The notes beneath the pieces were generated by a model, which was not told the origin of the DNA, ran no database searches, and saw nothing but the letters and a program-made list of their open reading frames with translations. A program made the position numbers and the translations under genes. 35,947 nucleotides of DNA from an uncultured Prevotella sp. Its GTDB lineage: Bacteria > Bacteroidota > Bacteroidia > Bacteroidales > Bacteroidaceae. Positions 8,501-15,944 of this stretch are shown piece after piece. The stretch covers positions 1 to 35,947 of the forward strand of contig CALBJK010000290.1 in the NCBI GenBank assembly GCA_937892695.1. Reading direction: 5' to 3'. Positions within the stretch are counted from its first letter, which is position 1. Each line of letters opens with the position of its first letter.

Positions 8501-8737
8501 CCACGCAAATTTCCAGTCGCCGTTGAGCGAAAGGAAGTTGGCCGAAACCGAACGGTCGCCTTTCAGAGCCGCATCACGGTTCTCGTAAGCGAAAAACGAG
8601 GTGTGCAGGGGGAAACGGTTCACTTGGTTGACCTGCAGGTCATGCCACTCGGTGAACGTAGGCTGCACACTTGTCGGAGCGGCCAGAGCTTGGACTGTCA
8701 GGCTCGAAAAAGCCGCCGCAAACAATAATACTTTCAT
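5597..8737 (-). CDS. Exported GH2 beta-galactosidase
   Basis: 1046 residues, the usual length of LacZ-type GH2 enzymes. Residues 1-20 form a signal peptide ending in ALAA, so the enzyme acts in the periplasm or outside. The jelly-roll sugar-binding domain (about 60-240) and immunoglobulin-like domain (about 245-355) precede the TIM barrel. The barrel holds GANRHEMDP (374-382), the acid/base Glu in SLGNE (E483) and the nucleophile Glu in IQCEYAHDMGNS (E547). 'GGYIWDFVDQAL' follows, and a C-terminal beta-sandwich domain (Bgal_small_N-like) ends in 'TELCIDLVQTGVGGADSW'. It hydrolyses terminal beta-galactose from lactose or glycans. It stands alone, not in the upstream GH110 operon. The 106-base leader contains two hairpins. 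Confidence 0.93.
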   Translation of the reverse strand: MKVLLFAAAFSSLTVQALAAPTSVQPTFTEWHDLQVNQVNRFPLHTSFFAYENRDAALKGDRSVSANFLSLNGDWKFAWVPNAGQRPTDFYKPGFDDSAWKTMAVPGIWEMSGYGDPVYVNVGFAWRGHFKNNPPQVPDKDNHVGSYRRVIDIPESWDGRQVIAHFGSVTSNMYLWVNGHYVGYTEDSKVAAEFDITPYLKKGANLIAFQTFRWCDGSYSEDQDFWRLSGVARDCYLYSRNTQAHIDNVKATPDLDAQYRNGSLTVKLKAKGNAIFQIDLIDPEGKVVSRKVLNSHRVKARAGKTVPEINTKLVFNVENPLKWTAETPNLYTLVTTVKKGEKEIESVPVKVGFRKVEIKNAQLLVNGQPVYIKGANRHEMDPDKGYYVTRDRMIEDLTLMKRLNVNAVRTCHYPDDPMFYDLCDQYGFYVTAEANQESHGFGYEDSSEAKKPIFAKQIMERNQHNVEMQFNHPSVIVWSLGNETVDGPNFTAAFKWVKQTDPSRPIHWERAGHGDNTEIYCPMYYPQDACEKYAADPKSNKPLIQCEYAHDMGNSGGGFKEYWDLVRKYPKYQGGYIWDFVDQALHGKDKNGIEIYKYGGDYNNYDPSDNNFNNNGMVSPDRKPNPHAYEQAYYYQNIWAEPIDLQRGKISVHNENFFRDLSNYSLTWHLMENGVERQNGTEANLNVAPQQTVEMTLPYDLSKVDPKKELFLNVEFRLKDAEPLMSSGQMVAYRQMAINQIPVTAYMHKTSTGDAPKMENKKKSPVVKLTGNDFTVEFDKTTGLLTSYNVGGKQLLGEGGTLRPNFWRAVTDNDMGAGANKTYKVWHEPEMTLSSFTADKKTATVTAVYDMPKVSATLTLVYTVRPDGSLAVTQKMDADEGKKVSDMFRFGMVMDMPYSIDQTQYYGRGPVENYSDRKHSQNVGLYKNTADGMFYPYIRPQENGTRSDIRWWKQTDLQGFGLNITSDNLFSASALHYNIADLDDGDEKEQRHSPEVPKSKYTELCIDLVQTGVGGADSWSQHALALPQYRVGYKDRVFTFVLSPVK

Positions 8738-8782
8738 AGAAAATGTAATGTATGATTTATGTTTTTAATTCTCTGCCCCGTC

Positions 8783-8816
8783 GTCTGCGACAGACTGTAG
8801 GACTGCAACGTCCTAC
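8783..8816 (-). promoter_or_regulatory. Two small hairpins in the beta-galactosidase leader
   Basis: GTCTG/CAGAC (8783-8787, 8791-8795) and GTAGGAC/GTCCTAC (8797-8803, 8810-8816) are perfect stems lying side by side between the promoter and the ATG. They may be regulatory, or a small inserted palindrome. Confidence 0.4.
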
Positions 8817-8849
8817 CCTATCTGTCCCCTCGACGCATCAGCAATTACA

Positions 8850-8857
8850 CAAAGGTA
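8850..8857 (-). promoter_or_regulatory. -7 promoter box for the beta-galactosidase
   Basis: TACCTTTG on the minus strand. The -33 position lacks a TTTG at 19-21 bases, so this may be a weak or activated promoter. Confidence 0.5.
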
Positions 8858-8928
8858 CATATAAAACCTAATAACGTAATGTTTTTAAACAAAAATTAAG
8901 CTATCAACGTCAGAAATGAGGTAAAGAA

Positions 8929-8971
8929 AAACGCATCTGCCGTGGTACAAAGCCATCAGACAGGTGCGTTT
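8929..8971 (-). terminator. Terminator after the HaeII-like locus
   Basis: CAGGTGCGTTT (8961-8971) pairs with AAACGCATCTG (8929-8939) with one mismatch. On the minus strand it is followed by TTCTTTACC after a five-T run, so it ends leftward transcription from the restriction locus. Confidence 0.6.
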
Positions 8972-9178
8972 CGGGTTCATGCCTATACTTTCTCAGTATA
9001 AAATCGGGATACCGTTCATCTGTCTCATTCCTTCACGACGATTTTCTTATATATTCATGACATAATCACATTCAAATAACGCGATTGGGACGTAATATTG
9101 GCAGAACGTGGACATTAGTCTATGCAAATTGCCGACAAAAAGAACAATTTCAAGCGGCTACTTACAACATACTGTTGC

Positions 9179-9715
9179 CTACATTTTCCAATAGTCATCT
9201 CTCATTTGTTCGTAATGTCTGTCAAGCAGAATATCAGGCAATACGTGTACAGAAGGAAACTCCAAGCTGATTTCTTCAGCCAATGTCGTCAACAATTTAT
9301 TTGCCAATTTGTACGAGTAAATGCCTCGCAAGGCTTTGTCGTACCAAGAAACCAGATCGTTCTCGGTGACTACGCTCTGGATGTTTTTCTTCCATCCTAT
9401 CTGTGTCAACAAAGAGACAATGACATCTTTTTCTGCATCTTTACACACAATAATGACTTTGTCACTCGAAATTTCGGAGACAATGTCCTTCGACAGCTCG
9501 TACAGACTCTTCCTAAAAGAGGAAGACACATATCGTCTCTCCACTTCTTGCTCTTAACCCTGTAATCTTCGAGATTAGACAAGTCTAAATCTCTGTACAT
9601 TCTCTGATGGTACAGTATTCGGCTATCTGTATGGGTTTGTAAAGATGCACCCTCGACTTCCTTATTAGAGAGTCGAGAGCTGCCTTGGCTTCTTCTACGC
9701 TGATATGTTTTTCCA
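9179..9715 (-). pseudogene. Decayed HaeII-family type II restriction endonuclease
   Basis: The reading begins at ATG 9715, overlapping the methyltransferase stop by 21 bases. It opens with MEKHISVEEAKAALDSLI and KSRVHLYKPIQIAEY, which resembles the start of HaeII endonucleases. It then hits a frameshift: the next segment (LYHQRMYRDLDLSNLEDYR, KSKKWRDDMCLPLLGRV) is in another frame. A third frame supplies LYELSKDIVSEISSDKVIIV through to the end, which resembles the C-terminal part of the same family. The roughly 200 central residues, including the expected catalytic region, are missing. The remnant is 537 bp against about 350 codons for an intact enzyme (family length from memory). It is therefore a frameshifted, internally deleted gene. 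The GCGC-core specificity is inferred from the partner. Confidence 0.72.
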
Positions 9716-10654
9716 TGCTGTCTTTTTACTGTTTTCAAAAGCTTTAAGTGCTTCTATCATTTGTCGTGCGACGGCTTTAATGACGGGAACAGCCACCGAG
9801 TTGCCGCACTGATGCCTGATTTTACCGTATGGCACAACAATTTTGAAGGTGTCAGGGAAACCCTGTATCCTCAACATCTCGCGCTCTGTAGGCCGCCGTT
9901 CGTCATTTATCAGAAGATAGTTGGCCGATGCTCCCGCCCTCAATGCACAAGAATAGGGATGAGGGGTGACAGAGCCTCCGACATTTTCGTGGGATATGTA
10001 CGGCTTGGGATAGTTGGGGTCTTTAAGCCGTGCCAACCTGCTTTCACGTATTTCTTTTCTAACATAGTACTTTTCGTCGACCTCGGTTTCAAGAATATCG
10101 TTAAGCGACTTCCTTGAAGTACACGGCGAAGGAAACGAGAAGAACACGTTGTCTTTGAACCCGACAATGATTATCCGTTCTCGCTTCTGGCAGCACCCAT
10201 AGTCGAGGGCGTTCAAGACCTTGGCATAAACAGTATAACCAGCCGATTCGAGATGAGAAAGTATCACCTTGAATGTTTTACCTTTATCGTGGGCAGTGAG
10301 GTTGCGCACGTTTTCCAGCATGAACGCTTTAGGCTGTTTCTCGCGCAATATTCGCTCAATGTCAAAAAACAACGTGCCACGAGTCTCATCGGAGAAGCCC
10401 AACTGTTTGCCTATAATAGAGAAAGCCTGACAGGGGAATCCTCCTAACAAGATGTCAAAGTCGGGTATATCCTTTGCGTCAATCTTTGTTATGTCGCCCG
10501 AAGGATGCTCCCCGAAATTGGCTTCGTATGTCTTGCAGGCATCCTCGTCAAACTCTGAAGAAAAGACACAGTGCCCTCCTACCGACTCGAAGCCAAGCCT
10601 GATACCGCCTATTCCGGCAAACAAATCGATGAATTTAAAAGAAGACCAGTCCAT
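9695..10654 (-). CDS. DNA (cytosine-5) methyltransferase resembling M.HaeII
   Basis: 319 residues with the ordered m5C motifs. Motif I is FIDLFAGIGGIRLGF (8-22). Motif IV is GGFPCQAFS with catalytic Cys75. Motif VI is ENVRN (about 114). Motif VIII is QKRERIIIVG (about 155-165). A short target-recognition region follows, then motifs IX and X (TEREMLRIQGFPD, and QCGNSVAVPV near 283-292). It transfers a methyl group from S-adenosylmethionine to C5 of cytosine in its target. Because the gene downstream is a HaeII-type endonuclease relic, RGCGCY is the likely target; that is inference. With the nuclease broken it is now an orphan methyltransferase, perhaps kept for anti-restriction or regulatory effects. 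A TATCTTTG box lies at 10681-10688. Confidence 0.92.
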   Translation of the reverse strand: MDWSSFKFIDLFAGIGGIRLGFESVGGHCVFSSEFDEDACKTYEANFGEHPSGDITKIDAKDIPDFDILLGGFPCQAFSIIGKQLGFSDETRGTLFFDIERILREKQPKAFMLENVRNLTAHDKGKTFKVILSHLESAGYTVYAKVLNALDYGCCQKRERIIIVGFKDNVFFSFPSPCTSRKSLNDILETEVDEKYYVRKEIRESRLARLKDPNYPKPYISHENVGGSVTPHPYSCALRAGASANYLLINDERRPTEREMLRIQGFPDTFKIVVPYGKIRHQCGNSVAVPVIKAVARQMIEALKAFENSKKTAWKNISA

Positions 10655-10680
10655 GAATATCCTTTATTTTGCTTGTTTTG

Positions 10681-10688
10681 CAAAGATA
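10681..10688 (-). promoter_or_regulatory. -7 promoter box for the HaeII-like methyltransferase
   Basis: TATCTTTG on the minus strand, 27 bases upstream of the ATG at 10654. No clear -33 element. Confidence 0.5.
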
Positions 10689-10762
10689 AAGTTTTTATAA
10701 GTCTTATTTGGTCTTTTTCAGTAAAATAACATCTGTAACAACAATGAAGAACAGAATACCCA

Positions 10763-10802
10763 CGGCAAAGGGCGACCCGGAATTCCAGACCGCCCTTTGC
10801 CG
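10763..10802 (-). terminator. Terminator hairpin of the fructokinase gene
   Basis: CGGCAAAGGGCG (10763-10774) pairs perfectly with CGCCCTTTGCCG (10791-10802). The 12-bp stem lies 46 bases beyond the fructokinase stop. It has only a weak T-rich tail. Confidence 0.65.
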
Positions 10803-10847
10803 TTGACGATTATCAATATGATATGAAGCGGACGATGCCGTTTTCGC

Positions 10848-11726
10848 TCAGAAGGCCGAGGTCAGACGTTCGGGCAGACGGGGCATGGCTCCGTTCTGGG
10901 TGCAGACATAGGCACTGACTTCGACGGCCAGCTTGTGGGCTTCGGCCATGCTTTTGCCGGCAAGGATGGCAGAGCAGAACGCGCCGGTGAAGGAGTCGCC
11001 TGCGCCCACGGTGTCGGCAACCTCTACCCGGGGTGTTGTCTGGTAGGACATTTCTGTGGGGGTGAAGACGTAGCTTCCGTTCACTCCGCAGGTCAGAACG
11101 AGCATCTTCAGACCGAAGCCCTCGACCAGCCGGCGGCACTTGTCCTCCATGCTCAGACCCGGAAGGTCGAACATACGGCTCACGACAGCCAGCTCCTCGT
11201 CGTTTATCTTGAGTATGTCGCAAATCCGCATCGAGTGTTCTATGATTTCCTTAGTATAGAAATTGAGTCTGAGGTTGATGTCGAATATCTTCAGGCATGT
11301 TGCGGGAGTCAGGCCGATGATGGTGTTTATTGTCTTGCGCGACACTGCGCTGCGCTGCGCCAGCGAACCCCAGCAGATAGCGTCGCAGCTGTGGGCGGCG
11401 GCTTCCATCTCGGGGGTGAGCGGTATGTTGTCCCAGGCCACGCCCTCCTTTATCTCGTAGGTTGGCACTCCGTGCTCGTCGAGAGTCGTGGGAACCGTGC
11501 CTGTGGGATAATCGATGCGAGGCATGATGAACTTCAAGCCCTTTTTCTGGAATTCGCTGACAGCCTCGTCGCCCAGACTGTCGTTGCCCAACGCGCTGAT
11601 GGCCACTGCGCCGTTGCCGAACTGTGAGGTATGGAAGGCGAAATTGGCAGGTGCGCCGCCGAGTTTCTTCCCTTCGGGCAGGACATCCCATAACGCCTCG
11701 CCCAGACCTATGATATTATGTTTCAT
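10848..11726 (-). CDS. Fructokinase, PfkB/ribokinase family
   Basis: 292 residues from the ATG at 11726 (MKHNIIGLGEALWD). An in-frame ATG 25 codons upstream would add a tail unlike the family. The PfkB signature 1 region is 'LGGAPANFAFHTSQFG' (22-37). Signature 2 is DTVGAGDSFTGAF (238-250), with catalytic base Asp244 and the GAGD anion hole. The 'GGAPANFA' and 'GLGEALWDVLPEGKKLGG' patterns are typical of fructokinases rather than ribokinases or adenosine kinases. It phosphorylates fructose to fructose-6-phosphate in the cytoplasm. No sucrose or fructan gene is next to it. A promoter-like box lies at 11940-11947, giving a leader of about 200 bases. The exact sugar remains an inference from family resemblance. 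Confidence 0.88.
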   Translation of the reverse strand: MKHNIIGLGEALWDVLPEGKKLGGAPANFAFHTSQFGNGAVAISALGNDSLGDEAVSEFQKKGLKFIMPRIDYPTGTVPTTLDEHGVPTYEIKEGVAWDNIPLTPEMEAAAHSCDAICWGSLAQRSAVSRKTINTIIGLTPATCLKIFDINLRLNFYTKEIIEHSMRICDILKINDEELAVVSRMFDLPGLSMEDKCRRLVEGFGLKMLVLTCGVNGSYVFTPTEMSYQTTPRVEVADTVGAGDSFTGAFCSAILAGKSMAEAHKLAVEVSAYVCTQNGAMPRLPERLTSAF

Positions 11727-11939
11727 GATTGTATCTTTTGTTTTTATTGTTAACCTTAGGAATGTACGTGAGCTGATAGGCCATACAGTCAGCATGAACA
11801 ATGTGCTGCTTAACAGCCGTTTCTTTTATTCCATTCGAAATTCTTATTTCGCGCGGACTCGTCATCTGGAATAACAGCCACCAATCAGTAAAACTTTTAG
11901 GTCGAGCCGACGTAACAGGGTCGCCAGCTTTATCGGTCG

Positions 11940-11947
11940 CAAAGTTA
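11940..11947 (-). promoter_or_regulatory. -7 promoter box for the fructokinase
   Basis: TAACTTTG on the minus strand. The -33 position reads TTAC rather than TTTG. It lies 214 bases upstream of the ATG. Confidence 0.4.
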
Positions 11948-11999
11948 TAAACGATTGAAATAGAGAGTAAACGGTCATAGGTTTTTATTGAGCATAATG

Positions 12000-13352
12000 T
12001 CAGGACACTGTGCCGTTCTTGCGCTTCAGCTTACGATAGAGCACATACATGCAGGGCACGAGGAAGATGTCGGCCATTATCCAGGCCACCGGGTCGCCGT
12101 AGCACACGCCAATGAAACCGAAGGCAGGAACAATCCACAGGCTTACACCGCAGCGGGCTATCATCTCCATCACCCCCGACACCATCGACAGATTGGAGTA
12201 GCCCAGACCTTGGATGCTGTAGCGCAGTATGGCCAGCACTCCCACTACGGGGAAGAAGTAGTTGCCTATACGCATGAACAGCGCGGCATGGGCAATTATT
12301 TCGGTTTCACCCTTCTGCACGAACAGGCTCATCCAGTCTTCGGCAAAGGGATAGATGGCGGCAAGGGTGAAGACAAAATAGATGAGCATTATCTTCATGG
12401 CCGCCCGCAGTCCAAGCCCTATCCTGTCGATGCGGTGCGCCCCGATGTTCTGGCCGCAATAGGTGGCCATGGCCACGCCGAGGTTCTCAAATGGACACAT
12501 GAAGAGATACTTCATGCGCATAGAAGCCGTAAAGGCAGCCACGTAAGATGTGCCGAGGGCGTTGTTCGCGCTCTGGAGCATTATGCTTCCGATGGCCGTG
12601 ATGGAGAATTGCAGCCCCATGGGTATGCCGCTGTTGAGCAGCCGCCCTACCTTGTGGTCGTCGTAGGCCCGTTCGTCGCCCTGGGGAATGAGTATGCGCA
12701 TACGCTTCTTTATGTACACCGCACACAGCACCGAGGCAAACGCCTGCGATGTCATCGTTGCTATGCCCGCACCTTCTACTCCGAGTCCGCAGACGATTAT
12801 AAGGATGATGTCGAGCAGAATGTTCAGTCCCGACGAAGCTATGAGGAAACAGAACGGCTGCTTCGAGTCGCCAAGAGCGCGTATGTAGCCGGACAGCGAA
12901 TTGTAGGCAATGGTGAACGGAAGAGCGAGGAAGTTGAACATCAGAAACGTGTAGGCTCCGTCATATACATCGGCCGGAGTATTTAGAATCTCCAGAATGC
13001 GTCCGCACAGTATGGCCATGAGGATTGTGAGGAATACGGCTATGACTGCCGAAATGCGCATCGCGTTGGCCACGTACGAGCGCATGGCCGAATAGTCCTT
13101 GGCACCGAAAGCCTGAGCCACCGGGATGGCGAAACCTGCACATGCGCCGTTGCAGAATCCCATCGTCAGAAACAGCACCGACGTAGACGCTCCTACAGCT
13201 GCCAGACCATTCACGCCGACACACAGCCCCACGATGGCTGCGTCTATAAGAAGATACATCTGCTGGAGCAGATAGCCGCATATAAGCGGCACTGCAAACC
13301 GCAGGATGCCACGGGTGGGCGAACCTACGGTCATGTCATTCATACTTGCCAT
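12000..13352 (-). CDS. MATE-family multidrug/toxin exporter
   Basis: 450 residues from the ATG at 13352, chosen because GGAG lies about 10 bases upstream and the in-frame ATG at 13391 adds an atypical N-terminus (13343 is also possible). About 12 hydrophobic segments make two MatE repeats. The first opens with 'RFAVPLICGYLLQQMYLLIDAAIVG' and 'VNGLAAVGAS'. The second opens with 'RLLNSGIPMGLQFSITAIGSIMLQ', followed by 'NLGVAMATYCGQNIGA'. These are characteristic of NorM/DinF-like MATE carriers, which export cationic drugs or metabolites in exchange for Na+ or H+ at the inner membrane. It stands alone. Its promoter is consensus and contains a perfect 12-bp palindrome, suggesting repression by an unlinked regulator. 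Substrate unknown. Confidence 0.9.
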   Translation of the reverse strand: MASMNDMTVGSPTRGILRFAVPLICGYLLQQMYLLIDAAIVGLCVGVNGLAAVGASTSVLFLTMGFCNGACAGFAIPVAQAFGAKDYSAMRSYVANAMRISAVIAVFLTILMAILCGRILEILNTPADVYDGAYTFLMFNFLALPFTIAYNSLSGYIRALGDSKQPFCFLIASSGLNILLDIILIIVCGLGVEGAGIATMTSQAFASVLCAVYIKKRMRILIPQGDERAYDDHKVGRLLNSGIPMGLQFSITAIGSIMLQSANNALGTSYVAAFTASMRMKYLFMCPFENLGVAMATYCGQNIGAHRIDRIGLGLRAAMKIMLIYFVFTLAAIYPFAEDWMSLFVQKGETEIIAHAALFMRIGNYFFPVVGVLAILRYSIQGLGYSNLSMVSGVMEMIARCGVSLWIVPAFGFIGVCYGDPVAWIMADIFLVPCMYVLYRKLKRKNGTVS

Positions 13353-13425
13353 ACCTATTCTCCGAAAAAAACAAATACAAACTGGCGGCAAGGACCGGTT
13401 GCCGTGTGCGTTGACTTTTTATGTA

Positions 13426-13456
13426 CAAAATTAATGCGCTCCGTCCGGACGGCAAA
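13426..13456 (-). promoter_or_regulatory. Consensus promoter of the MATE gene
   Basis: On the minus strand TTTG (13456-13453), a 19-base spacer, and TAATTTTG (13433-13426). Transcription should start near 13419. Confidence 0.7.
13441..13452. promoter_or_regulatory. Palindromic candidate operator inside the MATE promoter
   Basis: CCGTCCGGACGG is a perfect 12-bp palindrome lying directly against the -33 TTTG, within the spacer. A protein bound here would block RNA polymerase, as TetR- or MarR-type repressors do. Confidence 0.5.
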
Positions 13457-13611
13457 GGCTGAAGCCTAAGGTTTCACCTTATTTAACCCAAAAAGGACAA
13501 TAGAACGTTGTCTTGTCATATACGAAAACAGGTGGTCAGTTCTTCGCCGTTTTACACATCCGACACCTACGCACAGACACACGATTTGGGAAAAATATAA
13601 CAATCTTTTCT

Positions 13612-14235
13612 TAAGCATTCACTAAGTTCTCGCAGGTCAGCGTGTTCAGCAGCTTCAACCAGTCCGAGGGCATCAGCATGTTGCCGCAGCACAAGACCCT
13701 TTGCGGCATCACTCAGGAAGAGTCCGAACTATACTTCTCAAAGCCTATAAAGGAAATGTCCCGATATTACGGCTACACAGTGGGAAAAATGAAAGAGCGG
13801 CTAAAAGCACAATACGACGGTTATAATTTCTCACGTAATATGACCGGAGTTTACAACCCTTTCAGAGTTCTCAACGCAATGAAGTAAAATGAGATTGACG
13901 ACTACAGGTTCAGGACGGGCACACCGTCGTACCTCATCCGGCTGTTATGGATCACTTCAAAGAAAGGCTCAACGAGATGACAGGCAGATATTATCAGCCC
14001 GAAGAGTTTTCCGACTACAAGGCCGACGTGGAGCGGCCTCTGCCGATGATTTAACAGAGCGGATACCTTACCATCAAGGAAGAGAACAGGCGGTGCGGCT
14101 CGTTCCTTCTCTACTTCCCGACGACGGGGCGAAGCACGGGGTTCCCTTTCTCTTGTAGCCAACAACTATCTGAAGGCTCAAGACAGCGTGAACAAATGGC
14201 TACAGGATGCCACAGAAGCTTCAGGCCATGTCTAA
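13612..14235 (+). pseudogene. Remnant of an AAA-ATPase-like / PD-(D/E)XK (DUF1703-type) protein
   Basis: The first readable segment is TKFSQVSVFSSFNQ, followed by MLPQHKTLCGITQEE and 'KERLKAQYDGYNFSRN' up to a stop at 13885. The same frame continues with NEIDDYRFRTGTPSYLIRLL. A shift then leads to DHFKERLNEMTGRYYQPEEF and a second stop after PLPMI, then QSGYLTIKEENRR. A third frame gives LVANNYLKAQDSVNKWLQDA. Read together these segments match, in order, the middle of the Bacteroidetes family with an N-terminal AAA-ATPase-like domain and a C-terminal nuclease-like domain. Both ends are missing, including the P-loop and the nuclease core. It contains at least two stops and two frameshifts. The last bases overlap the convergent EptA stop. 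Confidence 0.8.
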
Positions 14236-15944
14236 TCCCCGATTATCATTTTCCTGCGCAGCATGACAAAGTCCTCATAGTCAAGTCCGAGCTGCGAATA
14301 ATCCACCGGACGGTTGTGGTCGTCAAGGTAACGCACGGGGCTACAAACGTAGGACGGAGACGCTACCGACAGTCTTTCTACACGGTACGGTGTGGCTATT
14401 CCGGCAAGAGAGAGCATAGTGTGGAATACCGACTCGCTCGTCTGAACCGTCTTGTGGCAGTTAGCAGACAAGGCTGAGACAACCGACGGATATGCGCTCC
14501 GGTAGCTGTCCGAAAGCCATACCATCAGGGGTACATGCAGCTCGTAATAGGTCGGGACCGGCGAAGCATGTAGAAACCTCCGGCGGCTGTCATCGAAGAT
14601 ATTCTCGCCGTGGTCTGATGTGTAGAGCATTGCCGAAACAACACCTCTATCACGCAGCATCCTTATCAGACGGTAAAGAAACAGGTCGGTAGCGACAATG
14701 GTGTTGTCGTATGCATTGACGAGCTGAGAACGGTTCTTGTATGTTGCTTTCGATTTGTCATCGGGCTTGAAACGAGCTTCGTCAGGGGTGTAACGGTCGC
14801 GGTAGTTGAAGTGCGACCCATACGTATGAAGCACTATAAGTTCCTTGCGACGACGGCGACACAACTCGTGCTCTACAAGAGGGAGCAGCCGCGTGTCGGG
14901 AACAATCGAATCGTCGGGCAGTCCGTCCTTTATGAATTTCCATTCGTCTGCCTCTTTGCCAAAGAAGTCGATGAACGAATGGTTAGGACGCTGGTTGGAG
15001 AGAAAGACAGTGTGGAAGCCAGCCTCACGGAACGCGGCAATTATGCCCTTCTCGCGGTAGATGCGGTTGAAATCGGTGGCCGAAGCAGCCGAAAGAAGCA
15101 TGGGAACACTCTTGTGGGTAGTGTTCGACTGGGTGAGAGCCGATGAGAACACCGTCAGCCCCTTCTCGCGTGACATCAACGGCGTGGTGTCGCGGCCATA
15201 ACCGTACAGTCCCAACTCCATAGCACGAGCCGTTTCGCCGATTACGAGCACATAGACCTCGGCAGCTTCATGGGAGTGAACGGAATGTGCTTTAAACGAG
15301 AAACCGGCCGAAGTCTTGTAATAATTGGCTGTGGCATGGTTGCGCTCGACGGCAAGCACAAGATTGTAGCCCACATTTACCGGATAGAGGTGGTTTCCAA
15401 TGCGGTAGTCGCGGTCGGTCACATAGCACGAGACAAGACACAACACCCCTGCCCCTACCCCGTAAAGGGCAAGGCGACGCTGCCGCAAGACGAAGGCTTT
15501 ACAGAAGCAATCCTTCCTCACCGCCGCAGCCACACCGAGCGCAATCACCGGCACATAGACTACGACCACCCCCACGACAGCCGGGAGAAGATTGTCAAGC
15601 AGCTCCATTGCTTCGCCAGCGTTTGTGGTGACAAGATTGAGAAACATGTCGACCGCTATGACCGAACGGTCGAAAAGATAGAGCAGCACCAACTGGAATG
15701 CCGCAAAGAACATCAGAGGTAACATCCACAGAACCGCCCTGCCCGACCACCGGAAGAAGGTCAGCAGCAACCAATAGACCGCGACCGGCAACACCACATT
15801 GCACAGCCCGGCCATGAAAGAGAAATGTTCGGTGAAGCACAGAGCCACATTTGGCAAAGCCAGAACGGAGAGAAGGATGAAGAACAAATGAGCCGGTGCT
15901 ATGCACCAGTCATATAACCGTCTAAACATATCAGAAAGCTTCAT
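14232..15944 (-). CDS. EptA-type phosphoethanolamine transferase (sulfatase superfamily)
   Basis: 570 residues from the ATG at 15944, which overlaps the upstream gene's stop by 14 bases. Five hydrophobic segments (about 17-190) anchor it in the inner membrane. The periplasmic alkaline-phosphatase-like domain begins at VYVLVIGETARAMELGLYGY, with a metal-binding Glu. QSNTTHKSVPMLLS follows, whose second Thr (about T276) aligns with the nucleophile of EptA. SDHGENIFDD carries the Asp-His metal ligands. The family moves phosphoethanolamine from phosphatidylethanolamine to lipid A or core sugars, lowering surface charge and often raising tolerance to cationic peptides. The glycan acceptor here is unknown. 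Probably translated together with the Omp85-like gene. Confidence 0.88.
   Translation of the reverse strand: MKLSDMFRRLYDWCIAPAHLFFILLSVLALPNVALCFTEHFSFMAGLCNVVLPVAVYWLLLTFFRWSGRAVLWMLPLMFFAAFQLVLLYLFDRSVIAVDMFLNLVTTNAGEAMELLDNLLPAVVGVVVVYVPVIALGVAAAVRKDCFCKAFVLRQRRLALYGVGAGVLCLVSCYVTDRDYRIGNHLYPVNVGYNLVLAVERNHATANYYKTSAGFSFKAHSVHSHEAAEVYVLVIGETARAMELGLYGYGRDTTPLMSREKGLTVFSSALTQSNTTHKSVPMLLSAASATDFNRIYREKGIIAAFREAGFHTVFLSNQRPNHSFIDFFGKEADEWKFIKDGLPDDSIVPDTRLLPLVEHELCRRRRKELIVLHTYGSHFNYRDRYTPDEARFKPDDKSKATYKNRSQLVNAYDNTIVATDLFLYRLIRMLRDRGVVSAMLYTSDHGENIFDDSRRRFLHASPVPTYYELHVPLMVWLSDSYRSAYPSVVSALSANCHKTVQTSESVFHTMLSLAGIATPYRVERLSVASPSYVCSPVRYLDDHNRPVDYSQLGLDYEDFVMLRRKMIIGD

Noticed and set aside
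9406..9738. 110-codon minus-strand frame beginning within the methyltransferase
   Set aside because: Only its central part is meaningful, and that is the middle piece of the frameshifted HaeII-like gene; its beginning is the methyltransferase in the wrong frame.
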